Of a stretch of 64,000 nt of DNA, positions 33,897 through 46,231 are shown piece by piece. The position numbers and the translations under genes were made by a program. The stretch's first letter is position 1; each line of letters starts with the position of its first letter. A model generated the notes under the pieces. The model worked only from the letters and a program-made list of their open reading frames with translations, did not search any database and was not told the origin of the DNA. Source of the DNA: Apiotrichum sp. Y4204 (Eukaryota > Basidiomycota > Tremellomycetes > Trichosporonales > Trichosporonaceae); contig JAMYHL010000112.1 of the NCBI GenBank assembly GCA_025531455.1, forward strand, positions 32,195 to 96,194. The letters run 5' to 3'.

Positions 33897-35102
33897 CGGC
33901 CGAGATGGAGAGGGAGGCCGAAACCTGTCAGCGAGCACCCGGCTCGCATGCTGTCAGCTGACTCGACGCAGGCGCAATCTGCTTGCAGGTGTCCACCCTA
34001 ATTCCTGCAATTCCGAGTCGACCACGTTTACATTGTGTTGTGTAGCAACTCGAGGGGCGTGTGTTGTGCAGATACAGATAGAGATACGACCGTAGAACGA
34101 ACAACGCATCGGCGCATTGAGAGCATGAGAGTGTATATTTGGTTTTATCGAGAGCAAGACGAGGCACTTTGGTATGGTGGCGAGAGGGGCTACTGACCCT
34201 GTGCTCGCTCGAGAGAACCCTGTGCTCGCCACTGCCAGACAATGGAAGTAGCGAGAAGCCTCTCGGGGTTCTTTCGGAAATGAGCCCCTGGGTGCAACAG
34301 TGCCCTGTGATGCAGGTAGTTCCTAGTTGCTCTCTCGTACACCCCCCCCTGCACCCTGCCTCGTGCATTCGGAGACCGAGGGCCGAGGGGAGCGAGAGCG
34401 AGCGCGAACGCGAGTGGGCGCGATGCCGCGGCATTAACATGTTGCCTCGTATCGATTGCCCTCTTTCTGATTCTAATCTGCTTTCTAATCGCGCACCAGG
34501 AGTGTCTTACCCCTCATCATCATCTCTTCCGGTTCGGATGAATGTGGCTTTTGGATGAATGCGATTATTTGGTATTCTTATCAGATGCCGCGGACCGCCG
34601 GAACAGTTCGGGGAAAAATAAGAGAAATGAGTGGAAAAAAAAGTTTGGGCCCTGCTCCTGGCACGATGCCGATGCCGGGGCGGTGAGATTTGCCGCCTAA
34701 ACGCCGTGTTCTCGCTGTGCGCGGTCTGTGGAGGTGACGAGTCGACTTCGGCATGTGCAGAATCAGATGGAAATTGTTGCAGCGGTAGCATGTGTGCATG
34801 TCCATGTGTGTTGGGTGGCAATCATGAGAAAATAGAGGAACAGCAAAAGAGAGACAATTCCAATGCATATGTTCTGTCTGTCACCTCTTGGATATCCATC
34901 TCTCCCATCGGACTACTCACCACTCATCTCTCTCGTTATCCCACATCTCAGAGCGAACCGCACCGCGTCGAGAGAAACCACATCTGTGCAGAGATCAAAG
35001 AGACATTCCGCTCTGCCCCTCTGATCTGTCCACCACTCTTTCCCAGCACGGATAATCTGATACCAACCTCCCATCACCCAGATTCAACCACCGCCGCCAG
35101 GC

Positions 35103-35220
35103 CAGGACACCGCGTCTTCACCATCACCATCCCTCCCGCACTCATCGTGAGCGCGGCCATACAGGACACCGCGTCCTCACCATCACCATCCCTCCCGCAC
35201 TCATCGTGAGCGCGGCCATA
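35103..35220. repeat. 59-bp perfect-length tandem duplication
   Basis: Copies at 35103-35161 and 35162-35220 begin CAGGACACCGCGTC and end GCGGCCATA, with a single T/C difference at the 15th base. The repeat abuts the 5' end of the PPR gene. Confidence 0.95.
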
Positions 35221-35268
35221 CGACTCTATCACCTCGAGCCTCCGGGCTGAGGTCCCACAACAACAAAG

Positions 35269-35310
35269 ATGCTAACAAAAGCTGCGTGCGTATCAGAGAA
35301 AAAATACTGA
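35269..35310 (+). other. Upstream ORF or alternative first exon of the PPR gene
   Basis: ATG in ACAAAGATG context opens a 13-codon frame ending 21 nt before the main ATG at 35332. Alternatively, bases 35269-35285 splice through a GTGCGT donor to an acceptor ending at 35341. That 56-nt intron contains an ACTGAT branch-like site and joins in frame to the PPR protein (MLTKAAAGT...). Confidence 0.45.
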
Positions 35311-35331
35311 TCCGTGGCGGTCGCCACCACA

Positions 35332-38300
35332 ATGTGGCTAGCCGCTGGCACCTGTCCCACCACACAGCTGACATCCAGGACACATATCCGGCCGTTGCTG
35401 CGCCTGCAGCAGCACGCCCACCAGCCCGACCTCTTCACCTCGAACCCCTCGCTTCTCCACCACTTCCAGCCTGCCGGCGTAAGCAACAGCCTCGTCGCGG
35501 CACAGAACGCGCAGGCCGCCGGGTCCTCGAGCGGTTCCGCCGGCGGCGCAGGCCGCAGCGGATACTCGGGCACCTCCTCCGGCGGCGGATACACTGGGCA
35601 TGCGCGCGCGTTCCTCTCCCTCCCACAGGGCCCCGGCGCCGACGCCTCGTCTCTCGCCGCCTCCGCCGAGGACAGGAAGGATGCTGCTGCCCGCCAGCGC
35701 GCACACCTTACTATCAAGCAGCGCATGGCCGCGCGCCGCGAGGAGGGACAGCAGACTCGCGTCGTCTCCCTCCGCGACGAGCTTGCCGCACGCTCCTCCC
35801 GCCAGGTCAAGCTCATCGAGATGGAGCCCCACCCCCAGCCAGAGGACATGCCGCGCCGCTCCTCCATCGCCTACCCCGCGTGGAACGCGCTGCCGGAGGC
35901 GGCACCCAACGCCGCTCTCTGGGTTCCGGGTGCGGCGCCCCTCGGTGCCCGTGCCTTCCACTCGCGGGCGCGCCCGCGTCTCGTTTCCGCCTCGACGGCG
36001 CCCGAGGCCAACCGCATCGAACAGCCCAACCGCGTGTTTATGGATCTTGCAGGGCTCGACATTGTCCCGCCAGTTTCGCCGACGCGGACGCACATCCGCC
36101 GCAATTCCACCGCGTCTGTCGTCCGCCCCGAGCTCGACGAGGTGCCCCCACTCGCCACCGAGTCTGAGACACCGGACAAGGATATCTGGGATGCTTTGCG
36201 GCAGCTCAATGACGCCGAGGACGCCAACCGTAGCGAGATGTGGCGGATGATCAACCACTACCGCACGCCGCGCGGCCAGCAGCCGGCCGATGCCGAGCTC
36301 GCCGCGCAGTACCCCCTCCCGGCGGGATTCTCCACCCAGACCTACAACCAGTGCCTGAATGTCATTCTTACGCACCGCCAGCGCGGCGAGTCGATCGCCC
36401 CGATTCTCGACATCTACAACGAGATGCTCGAGCGCGATGTGGTGCCGAACATGAAGACCACTGCGCTGGTCATCCGCGCGCTTTGCCTGCGTGAGAGCGA
36501 CGTTGCAGCTGCGTCCCACCGCTGGACGCGGCACCATGCCTGGCGCGAGTTCAAGCGCGAGCGCCTCGGTATCGAGCCCGAGGACACCGAGGGCGACGCG
36601 AAGGCCGCGGCCGCCATCGAGGCGTACCAGAACGAGGGCAACCTCGCCTCCGCGATGAAGCTGTACGATGTCGCCGAGGTCTTCTACCCCAAGACCAAGA
36701 TTCAGTTTGCCGCCGACATTCTCGAGGCGGCGAGCGCATCTGCCGGCCTCCCGAGTGCTATTGGTCGCGACAAGATCAACAAGCTCATCGACATGTGCCT
36801 CAAGTCTCCGACGCTCAGCGCTGCCACTTACCAGCACATTTTCAACATTCTCGCCGCTGAGGGCCGGGACGAGGTTGACCGCGTGCGCGCAGCGTGGGCG
36901 CAGTTCGAGGCTCACACCCCGAGGAGCAGTCCAGGAAACGACACCCGTTTCGCTCTTGGCAGCGCCTGCGATGCGTTTATCGCGTGTGGCGACGTTGACG
37001 CTGCCATCAAAATCGCAGAGTCGGCGCCTGCGGCTCAGATCCGCGCCGCCCTGTCCCGCACCATCGGCACGCTCACCAAGACCGGGGATGTCGACCGCGC
37101 GTGGGGCCTGTTCGTCGCCAACAAGGACAAGGAGAGCGTCCAGCTTAGTGGCGGTGAGCTCAGCAAGCTTGCCGAAGCGCTCGCCGCTTCTGGAGAGCTC
37201 TTCAAGGCCGGTATGGTCGTCCAGTACGTCCACGACAACGCCGACCGCGCCTTTATCAACCTCTCGTCGGTGTACGGAAACGCGCTGGCATACATCGTTG
37301 AGAACAAGCCTGCCGACCGTGAGGAGTTTGTCAAGCTGCTCGACGGGCTCCACGCCGTCTTTTCCGCCGCGCCATGCTTTGAGGCGGACCTGCTCAACGT
37401 CCACGTCGGCCTCATAGTCGAGGCTGGCATCCCGCAAGTGATCCCTCCGCTCTTGATGCGCTTCGGTGCTCGCCTTGCCCGGTCTGAGAGCGACATTGCG
37501 TACCTCCGCCAGATGCTCATCAAGACGGTCGCCTCCCCCGACGCCACGCTTGTCACCGTGCTTCGCATGCTCCGCGCGGCTGCCCGTTTCAACCTCCCGA
37601 TCTCGTCCGAGACGGACCCTGTTTCGATCCCCCAGATCGCCCTCGGCAAGTACCTTGAGGCCCATAAGGCGGCCGCGCCGGACTGTGTCTCGCTCGACCG
37701 TGACGAGTGGTTCCGCCTCATGGAGGTCGTCCTCGCCCTTCCCGACGTCGAGTCAGGCGCCGCTGACTCCGCTCTCGAGACTCTTCTTGGCGACTTTGCC
37801 ACCAAGTTCACCCAGGGCGAGCCTCTGCCTGCGTCCTTCAACACTTCGCCCATTGTCGGCGAGCTGGTTCAGCGCACCGTCGAGCGTTTCGGCATTGAGC
37901 GCGCCACCGAGCTCTGTACCGCCGCCTTCGGCGCGGATGCCTGCGCTACCTTCCTCCCGACACCCGGCGCGAGCGTTGCCGGCTCTTCTGACGCCTCCTT
38001 TGCCCTCCCTACCCCGGTGGCTTCCGACTCCCCTCCCTCCGCTCTGCAGCCCCCGTCGGCCCACACGCTCCACATCTCGCCCAAGCTCGACCAGTTCATT
38101 GACCGTCTCATCTTCCCGTCCTCTGCCGGGGGCTTTGACCGAATTTACGGCATTGTCCGCAAGGCGCTCACGCACGACAACGAGGTTCCGTCCCCCGAGG
38201 CCCTTGGTCGCTTCATTGCGGCTATTGCCCGCCAGGGAGACGAGCCAAAGGTGCGCGAGCTCTACTCGCTCGCCCAGGTCGTCCTCTCGTCTTGCATCTC

Positions 38301-39622
38301 CGAGCCGACCGCCCAGGCTGAGGGCTGGCGCGCCATCGAGGACAGCATGATTGCTGCGTGCTGCTTCCTCGGCCATCTTGAGCAGGCGGGCATGCACCGC
38401 GCGCGTATCATCGAGGCCGGCATGGTGCCCTCCGCGGACGCGTACGCGACCATGATCGCGTCGTCGCGCGACTCGACTGATGAAGCCCTCGTCGCCCGCG
38501 ACCTCTTTGACGAGTCGCAGTCGCTCGGCGTCGTCCCCCACCTGTACCTCTACAACACCATAATCTCAAAGCTGTCCAAGGCGCGCAAGGCCGAGATGGC
38601 CCTTGAGCTCTTCATGGCCATGAAGACCCAGGGCATCCGCCCCTCGTCCGTCACCTACGGCGCGGTCATCAACGCCTGCTGCCGTGTTGGTGATGCCGAG
38701 AGCGCCGCCAACCTCTTTGAGGAGATGGCAGCCCAGCGCAACTTTAAGCCCCGCGTCCCTCCCTTCAAGTGAGTTAGACGCTGCGTTCCCAACTGACATC
38801 AGCACGATGATGCAGCTTCACCTCCAGACCCGCCCGTCGCGCGAGCGTGTGCTGTACTACTACGACTGCATGCGCAAGGCACGTGTTCGGCCCTCGGCAC
38901 ACACCTACAAGCTGCTCCTCGACGCATACGGCACCCTCCCCCCGATCGACCTCGCTGCGATGGACAACGTCTTCAACGATCTCTGCCGCGACCAGAACGT
39001 CCCCGTGCAGGGCACGCACTGGGCGTCGCTCATCACTGCCTTTGGCATCCACGCTGGCGACCTCGAGCGCGCGCTGAACGTGTTCGAGTCGATCCCGACG
39101 CACTCGAGCTCCAAGCCCAACACCCCGCCCGAGCCCGTCGTCTGGGAGGCGATCCTCAACGTCGTCGGCCAGGTCGGCACGCTCGAGCAGCTCTCGTCCC
39201 TTCACGACCGCTTCGTTGCCTCAGGCGCCCACTCGACCGCCTACGTCTGCAACGTTCTCATTAGCGGATACTCGCGGCACGGCGCGCTCGAGCGCGCACG
39301 CGAAGTGTTCGAGAGCATGGGCGACAGCATGACCGGCTTTGCCGCGCCGAACAACCACCCGGCGCTCCTCACCTCGTCGGGACACGTCAAGCCGTCCACG
39401 ACGGCCCCCGCGACGTCGACCGTCTTCCGCGAGCCGTCGACGTACGAGGCCATGATCCGCGCCGAACTCGCAGCAGGTAACCGCGAGGCGGCCGAGCTCG
39501 TTCTCCGCCGCATGGAGGACAGGCGGTACCCCGTCGCGGTGTGGATGAAGGCGCGGGCGATCATCGACGACGCGATCGTCAACCCCGTGCCCCCGACGCC
39601 GCGCGCCGAGGCGAGCGCATAA
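35332..39622 (+). CDS. Large pentatricopeptide-repeat protein, probably mitochondrial
   Basis: About 1,418 residues in two exons, 35332-38768 and 38803-39622, separated by a 34-nt GT-AG intron. The N terminus (MWLAAGTCPTTQLTSRTHIRPLLRLQQH) is Arg/Thr-rich and lacks acids, like a mitochondrial presequence. PPR units of the YNTIISKLSKARKAEMALELF and VTYGAVINACCRVGDAESA type are clear from about residue 1060 onward. Earlier helical repeats are more divergent (for example YNQCLNVILTHRQRGE near residue 340). A Ser/Pro-rich linker lies near residues 880-920. The family binds organellar RNA for stability, splicing or translation (for example Ccm1 and Ppr-type factors of fungi). The target RNA is unknown. 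A 59-bp duplication and a possible alternative first exon precede the start. Confidence 0.88.
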
Positions 39623-40109
39623 GGAGAAAGAGGAATAATAGAGGAAGTGTACTGTACGAAGGAGGGTTTGAAGAGGACCTGAAGCAGCTTGAAGCAGCCA
39701 GCAGTCACCCAACACGGAACAAAACAAAAATACGTCTGTACACAGGACATCGGGACGATACACCGCCCAACCAGAGAATATACACCGAACACCGAGCGGC
39801 GCTCGCTAATGGTATATCTGTCTGTAGATATCGCAACACTCACCACTCATCTCATTGCAATGTATTATTATGGCATTCGGACTTTGGAGCTGCAAGAGTG
39901 TGGTCGGATTGTGGCTGGGAAAGGAGTGTGCAGAAGGGAGAACGGCAGGGACTTGCATTGCCTGAACCAAAGAGAATATAAAACGGGGCTACATGATATA
40001 TACCAGAAGGAAGAAAGGCAGAAGAACTATAAGAGCCTGGAGTCTATGAGAAAAAGCTCAAACAAGATAAGCTAGATACTAATCTCCACTCAGAGTGGAG
40101 ATAAGTACT
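39623..40109. other. Convergent intergenic region PPR / ABC transporter
   Basis: Shared 3' region of two convergent genes, AT-richer than its surroundings, ending in a 9-bp inverted repeat. No gene seen. Confidence 0.5.
40082..40102. repeat. Perfect inverted repeat (9-bp arms, 3-nt loop)
   Basis: ATCTCCACT-CAG-AGTGGAGAT, located just 8 bp past the stop codon of the ABC transporter, between two convergent genes. It could fold in either transcript and mark a 3' end. Confidence 0.7.
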
Positions 40110-43100
40110 CTACCTGAAGCCGCGCACACGCGCGACAACAGCAAGCCACGCAGCGATGCGCCACGCCACGGCGGTGGCGACCACGATCCCCGTAAACCGT
40201 GCCGTGTCGAGGTCGCGCCATCCAAAGAGCGCGAGGCTGCATGTCAGTTGCGATGTCTATCGACACAACTCACATTTGCTCGCCGGTCTGCGCGATGCAC
40301 CGGCCGCTCGCGACGTCCTCGGGCGTGCAGCGGAAGACGAGGCCGATGCACTCGTTGATCACCTGGATCTTTACCGCGCCTGGTGTGAGCTGATCCTGGA
40401 AGTACCGAAGTATACCCACCCTTGAAGCACGTCACCCATGCGATGGCGGCGATCCAGCGCGGGACATTGAGGGATACCACGCCGGATACCTGGGCGAGGA
40501 GGGAGAGGAACGTTGAGAGAATGCTGAGAGTTAGCGACGTTGAATCTGCGACAACTCACGTGACGGTCAGGCCTTCGCTCGTGACCCATGAGCCGACGAT
40601 GATGGCGAGGCTCTCGCCAAAGCTCCCGAGCGACCAGATGCTGGCAAAGTACTCGAAGAAGATGCGAGGAGAGGTCTGCATCCCGACACCAACGTTCATC
40701 TGCTGTCAGCCCAGTTGTATTAAACACTCACAATGGCAGCGTACCCCGCCGCGCCGATAATCTCTGGACCGAGTTCGACGAGAGTGTACATGAGCACAAA
40801 GGTGGCCGGGCTGTAGCGCGCCGACGAGGCTGCCTCGTGGAGATACAAGTTGCGCTCGGCGGGGAACACGGCCATGGCATTCAGGAGACCGACGAATGCG
40901 AGCGCAGTGGTCGACTGCATGGTTATACCAATACGGTCCTGAGCGCCTGATTGTCAGCTTGGATGCGAACAATGGTAGCTCACCTTGGGGCCCGAGGGAG
41001 AGGCGCTGGAAGAAGAGAATAAAGAGCGCGCCGACGAAGGGGGCCTGAGCGATGCGGTTTATGATCACCATCTTCTGGCGCCACAGGTTCTTCCAGTGCC
41101 GTTCCAGGACGACGGGGAGGGCGATGCGCATGGGCGTGGTGCGCGAGCCGTGCTGTATAGTCGCAGACTGCTTTTCCACAGCTTCTTGGCCCGATTCTTT
41201 GGACACGATACCGGTCCATTGGTCTGTCATCTTCATGACGCGCGCCGCACTCGCCTCATGCGTCTTGGGTCGCGGGTCGACGGATACAATGTCCAGTAGG
41301 TGGTCAGCTGGGTTAAAGAACTCGGTTGGCATAGGGTATCCAATCGCGGTAAAGTAGCTGATGGCGTCGGCACGTTTGCCAGAGTATGCGACGACGCCGC
41401 CCTTGGCGAGTAGCGTGACGTTGTCGGCGAGCTTCCAGATATCAGAGCGGGGCTGGTGAATCGTCGCTGAAGTCAGCGATACTCTTCGTAGTCATCTCAC
41501 CAATGATAGTACGTCCCGTCGCGGCAATGTCCCGCAAAACCTGCATGACGCTGAGCGCAATGCTACTGTCGAGACCGGATGTCGGCTCATCGACGACCAG
41601 GACGGCCGGGTCGTTGATCACTGAGGGTTAGACTACGCCAGAGTCGTTAACCCACTTTGTACAGCCAGTGAGAGGCGACGCTTTTCTCCACCGGAGATGC
41701 CCTTGATGAGCGGCCCGCCGACGGGCAAGTCTGCGCAGTCCTTGAGGCCGAGCATTCTGAGGACGGTCTCCGCGCGCGCAATCTTCTTCGCTCGGGGAAG
41801 CTTGTCTGGTAATCTGAGGATGGCGGCGTAGCGTAGCGTCTCGCGTACAGTCAGATGCGGGAGATGCCAGTCGTCCTCCTGCTCCACAAACGCGACGTTT
41901 GACATTGTCGTCGCGTTCGCAGGCGCGCCAGCAAACAGGATCTCTCCCTGGCGGTAGAAGCCCGCCATCGCGCCGGCCTGTAGTTTCCGCCCGGCGATGA
42001 GCTGCAGAAGCGTCGACTTGCCTGCGCCTGATGGGCCAAGAATGGCGCTCACCTCACCCGCCGGGAAGGTCAGTGACGTGTTGTGGAGAATGGTACGTTT
42101 CGCGTCTTTGAGCAAACCGCGGCCGCGGCGCTCCCAGGTAAGAGAGACGTTGTGGAGCTCGACGTCGATCCGGTCGCGCGTCAGTTTGCTGTCCGTCACG
42201 TCCGCCTGCTTGCCGCGGTGATGCGAGTCAATCTCCGAGGCGTGTCGCACACCACCACCATTCCAGACCTGCCGTCAGCTTTGCACAGACTCCCCACTCA
42301 CCCAAAGGATAAGACACGCCAAGGCATACTCGAATATCGCAAACCCGATTAAGCCTCCAAACCACGCGCCAATATTGATGTTGTAGTCGATATTGAAGCC
42401 GCGGAGGACGTTGTTGCCGTTGCACTGCTCGAGATTCGCTGCCGAGTCGGGCGGGCAATTGAAGTGCCGGTCTTTAAACACGGTGGTGGCGACAATGCGG
42501 AACGAGTAGAAGTACGGCGACAGCCAGCGGATCCAAGCGGCGTACACCGGCGGCTTGACAAGGACGAACCCTGCACTCAGGCTGAGAGATTAGTAACAGG
42601 TAAATGCGCCTAAACTTACATTTGGAAGATGTTTATCGCGTTTCCGATGAGAGATGCCTCTGCAAAGTTACGTGTGACCGAGGACGCGAAGAAAGCGAGG
42701 CCCTGGGTGGTGAACTGCACTAGAATGGTCTGCGTGGTGAGTTCGTTGGACGACGGCCACAACTCACAGAGGCAATGACGGTGAACAGGCGGCTGGCAAT
42801 GTCGTCCATGCGAAGTTGGGAGAGGAAGTAGACGAGGATGACAAACACTGCGGGCGAGAGAAGGGCCGGGATGAGATACGAGAGCCAGTCGCTGAGGACG
42901 TAGGGGACAATGTCGTAGAGATTGTCCTCGCGCTCGCGGTCAAAGATGATGAGATCGGTGCAAAACTTGTAGATCCCTGATGGTGAGCTCGTGGCACCTC
43001 GAAACGTTTAGCTCACAGAAGACTTGCTGAAGGTAAAAGACACTTGGGATGAGCTGGAAGGTAAGGTTCTTCATCGACTGGATACCAGTCGGTGTCTGGC

Positions 43101-45080
43101 GAAGTTAATCAGAGACTCGCTACCTCGACTCACCTCTGGCAACTTGACATATGTGACGCCAACAAAGACACCAAGCAGGACACCCTGCGCGATAAGACCC
43201 GCAATGACAGGGATGTTGCGGTACACGTTCCTATGCGCGCGGGCGGTGAGTACGGCAGTCTGGAGCCAGAAGCCGGGGCGTTTCTGGTCCTCCGTGTCGT
43301 GCGTGACGGCACGGTGCAGCTCAGTGAGAGCGGGTGGCGCGTCCGGATTCGACATGATGGAAGGGCTAATTTGAGGAAGGGCAAGGGTTGCCATCGACTT
43401 GTCGCCACCGGTCATGACCAGCCCGTCCCACGCGTTTATGAGGGCGGTGACGCGCGCCTGGCTTGCCTCCTCGTTCTCGGGCGTGCGGTTGTCGACAGAC
43501 GAAATGTCAATAAGAAAATCTGTTGTCAGCTTAAAGCATCCTTGCAAAGCTCACCAAGGGGGTTGACATTGCCCTCGAGATCGTAACCGAGGCTGGAGAA
43601 CCACGGGAGACAGTGTTTTTTCGGGCCAGAGTACACGACCTTGCCTTTGGATAAGAGGCAGATCTTGTCAAAGAGCTCGAACGCATCGGAACGCGGGGCG
43701 TGGATCGACACGATGACGGTACGTCCGCGTCGTGCAAGAGTAGAGAGAGTTTGGAGAAGAAGGAAGGAGGTAAATGCGTCGAGACCTGATGTGGGTTCGT
43801 CGAGAATGAGGACAGAGGGAAGGGTGACCAGCACGCAGCCAATGGACAGACGACGCCGCTCGCCACCCGAGATTCCCTTCCTCAGTGGGCCACCAACAAC
43901 CGTGTCGGCTGCATCGCGGAGGGCGAGCTCGTCGAGCGTCTGCTCCACGACGAGATTTATGGAGTTCCGGTCGAGAGAAGTGGGGAGTCGAAGGCGAGCC
44001 GCGTAGGTGAGTGTTTCGCGGACTGCAATTAGTGACTGTCAGATAGGATACGTCAAAGCACAGCGAGGGGATAATAAAAACCGTCCTCGGTCTTCAATGT
44101 CTATGCGTCCACGGGCCTTCCGGACTGCATCACCAAGGTGCCGAATAACTTCCGACGCAATGTTGATGCCCAGCCTCATCCCCTCAGTGCCTGTAACAGA
44201 CTCACCCGTCAAGCATTCGACCAAATAGTCCTGCTGCCGTACAAACCCGATACGTCGCTTGGCCGCATGCTTCGAGAGCGGCGGGCCTCCGTACGTGGGC
44301 ACATACGAGACCTCACCGCTGCGGACGGGCAGGTCGGCGAGGCGGTGGGCGACAGCGTTGAGCAACGTCGTCTTGCCGCTGCCTGATCCGCCGAGGCTGC
44401 CATGTTAACTCGCGAACGAAGGCAAAGCCTCGAAATCTCCTCGGAAATCTCTCGGTACGCGGCTGCACAGCTGCCCCGTACCCCACACTCACATCGCAAG
44501 TACCTCGCCACTGGCACATCCGCAGCTAACCGAATTGAGGATCGTCTTTTTGCGGACGGTCGCCTTGGCTTCCGGCTTGGAGAAGTTGCCCTGGAGCAGC
44601 CTGTGGTCAGCAGCTGCAGCGCTCTAGATGGCCGGCACATGCCGTGTCTTACCCCGCAGCCCAGGCCAGACGGTTATACGGGACGCCGACGGTGAGCTTT
44701 TCGACGGTGAGGTCGAACGGCGGCGGCGGGGGGAGGTTGAGGAGGGCCGAGACCTCGCGCGCGCCCGAGGTGATGGGTGAGAGCGGAGTTTGAAACTTTT
44801 CGTTCATGCTAAGCCTCTCCTTGTCGTCCTTTTCGTCGCTGACCTCGCTCGCGGCGCTGAGGACGAGCTCGGGCGGCTCGCGGGGGGTCACCATCGGCGT
44901 CGTCGGCGTGAGTGGTATCGCTGTCGTTGCGGGAGTCTGTGGGCTTCCAGGCGGTGTCGATTGGGGTGTTAATGTCTCGAGTGGCGTAGCGTATTGGGAT
45001 GCTTCGCTATCCCGCCTTTCAGAAGGTGTGTACGGCCGCGACGACGGCCCGGCGAGCACCTCTTGTTCTTGTTCCTGCAT
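40110..45080 (-). CDS. Full-size ABCG transporter (YOL075C-like), NBD-TMD-NBD-TMD
   Basis: About 1,350 residues over many short exons. The cytosolic N terminus is Thr/Pro/Ser-rich, then DLTVEKLTVGV opens the first ATPase domain. That domain has Walker A GSGSGKTTLL, signature ISGGERRRLS, Walker B VLILDEPTSGLD and H-loop SIHAPRSD. The first membrane domain spans about 43400-42250 (LTARAHRNVYRN..., VLSDWLSYLIPALLSP, FGGLIGFAIFEYALA). The second ATPase domain has GPSGAGKSTLL, ISGGEKRRLS, an Asp-rich Walker B (VDEPTSGLDSS, split by an intron) and TIHQPRSD. A second membrane domain ends at ARVRGFR. Both ATP sites look intact, unlike Pdr5-type transporters whose first site is degenerate. This matches the yeast YOL075C branch of ABCG. 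The substrate is unknown; lipid or drug efflux is possible. Confidence 0.9.
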
Positions 45081-46134
45081 CGTGTGCGCGTGGACTCATG
45101 CTCCGTGAGGAGGCGGTGGTGCCGGCCGGCGGTTTAGTGAGGTGAACGAGGGTGGTGAATATGTGTGTTGACAAGATGAGAAGCGCGAGTGCCCCACACA
45201 CGAGTGCGGAGAACCGTTGCTCGCGATTACGGTTTGAGACCCCCGCGAACGGACCTGCTTCTCAGCGCTTCTTAGCGTCCTCAATGGCTGCCGAGTGGAG
45301 ATAGGATATGCGATATACCCTCTCGGCATCCCGGACGAACCACTGACCCAAAGTACCCAAGTCGGGGACCTCTGTGGGTGCTGTTTGGCTGCGGTATGCC
45401 AAGGTTTCGGGGCAGAGGTTCCAGAAATCTGCAGGCCGCAGAGTGGCTGATGACGGCATTTCCCCGCACAGAGGAACCGATCCACGGCCAGGAATATATT
45501 GCACTCAACACGGATCGCTCCCTTGTTGATGTCCAGCCCTGGCCAGCCCTCAGGTTACCCATGTGCTCGACACCTGACACAGCCCGAATCGAGCTAAGAT
45601 GGCCGCTCGGACACTTTGACCTGCGCTAGGACGGGCAAGCTACGGCACATGCGTCCCCACTTGGCGGGCTTGGCTGCGTACGGTGGCGTCGGGGATGCCC
45701 GTCGATGCCCGTCGGCGAAGCAGGTCGGCGGCCGGACGGGTACTTTTCATTCCGACCCACGTTGTTTAATGTTGAATGTTCAACATTCAAGTTGTAATAT
45801 CCGTCGTTGGTATCGATATCTACCATTTCTACTTTACTCGACATACGCATCCAAGCTATGGCATCACGCAGAGAGGGTCCACCACTGCACGGATGGCAGC
45901 ACGAATGCGAAATGCTGTTAACGGGCGGCCATCTGGGCCGCGATCGCGTTGAAACCACCCTGACCACAAACACGATCACCCATCGCGTCTTGCTGACATT
46001 TACTCTCCACACACAACATCTTCTCACTTCCCATGGCCCCCAGCTCTTCCGATTGCCCGACCGCGCAGCCCGCGGCGTTCGCGACCGATCCACAGCTGCG
46101 GGCGACATCGAAAAAGCGAGCGCGCTGCGCGCTG

Positions 46135-46231
46135 TTCTCCGCCAGGGAGTCGAACCCTGCTCTATCGCGATCTTCCTGTTGGAAGGCTCTCTCTTGAGAG
46201 GCGATTATACTAACCGATATACTAGCGAAGA
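46135..46231 (-). tRNA. tRNA-Glu (CTC) with 25-nt intron
   Basis: Minus strand. The acceptor stem TCTTCGC pairs with GCGGAGA (one T-G wobble). The D-arm is the usual eukaryotic TAGTATATCGGTTAGTATA type. The anticodon stem is ATCGC/GCGAT with loop CTCTCAC, anticodon CTC. A 25-nt intron follows the base 3' of the anticodon, at the canonical 37/38 position. The T-arm is CAGGG-TTCGACT-CCCTG. Mature length 72 nt. Confidence 0.9.

Larger units (their letters stand above)
33897..35331. other. Intergenic / 5' leader of the PPR gene
   Basis: Contains a 59-bp direct duplication (35103-35220), a possible upstream ORF or first exon at 35269, and a C/T-rich leader. No other gene supported. Confidence 0.5.

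Noticed and set aside
35338..37665. 775-codon open frame antisense to the PPR gene
   Set aside because: It is an artefact of GC-rich third positions in the sense gene. The sense frame has PPR motifs and continues far beyond it, while the antisense product is low-complexity with no domain.
37753..38541. 262-codon antisense frame in the PPR region
   Set aside because: Shadow of the PPR coding strand; no motif.
40110..45080. Two separate half-size ABC transporters
   Set aside because: No stop codon or start context falls between the halves. The linker near 42240-42300 is joined by introns and the order NBD-TMD-NBD-TMD is that of a single full transporter.
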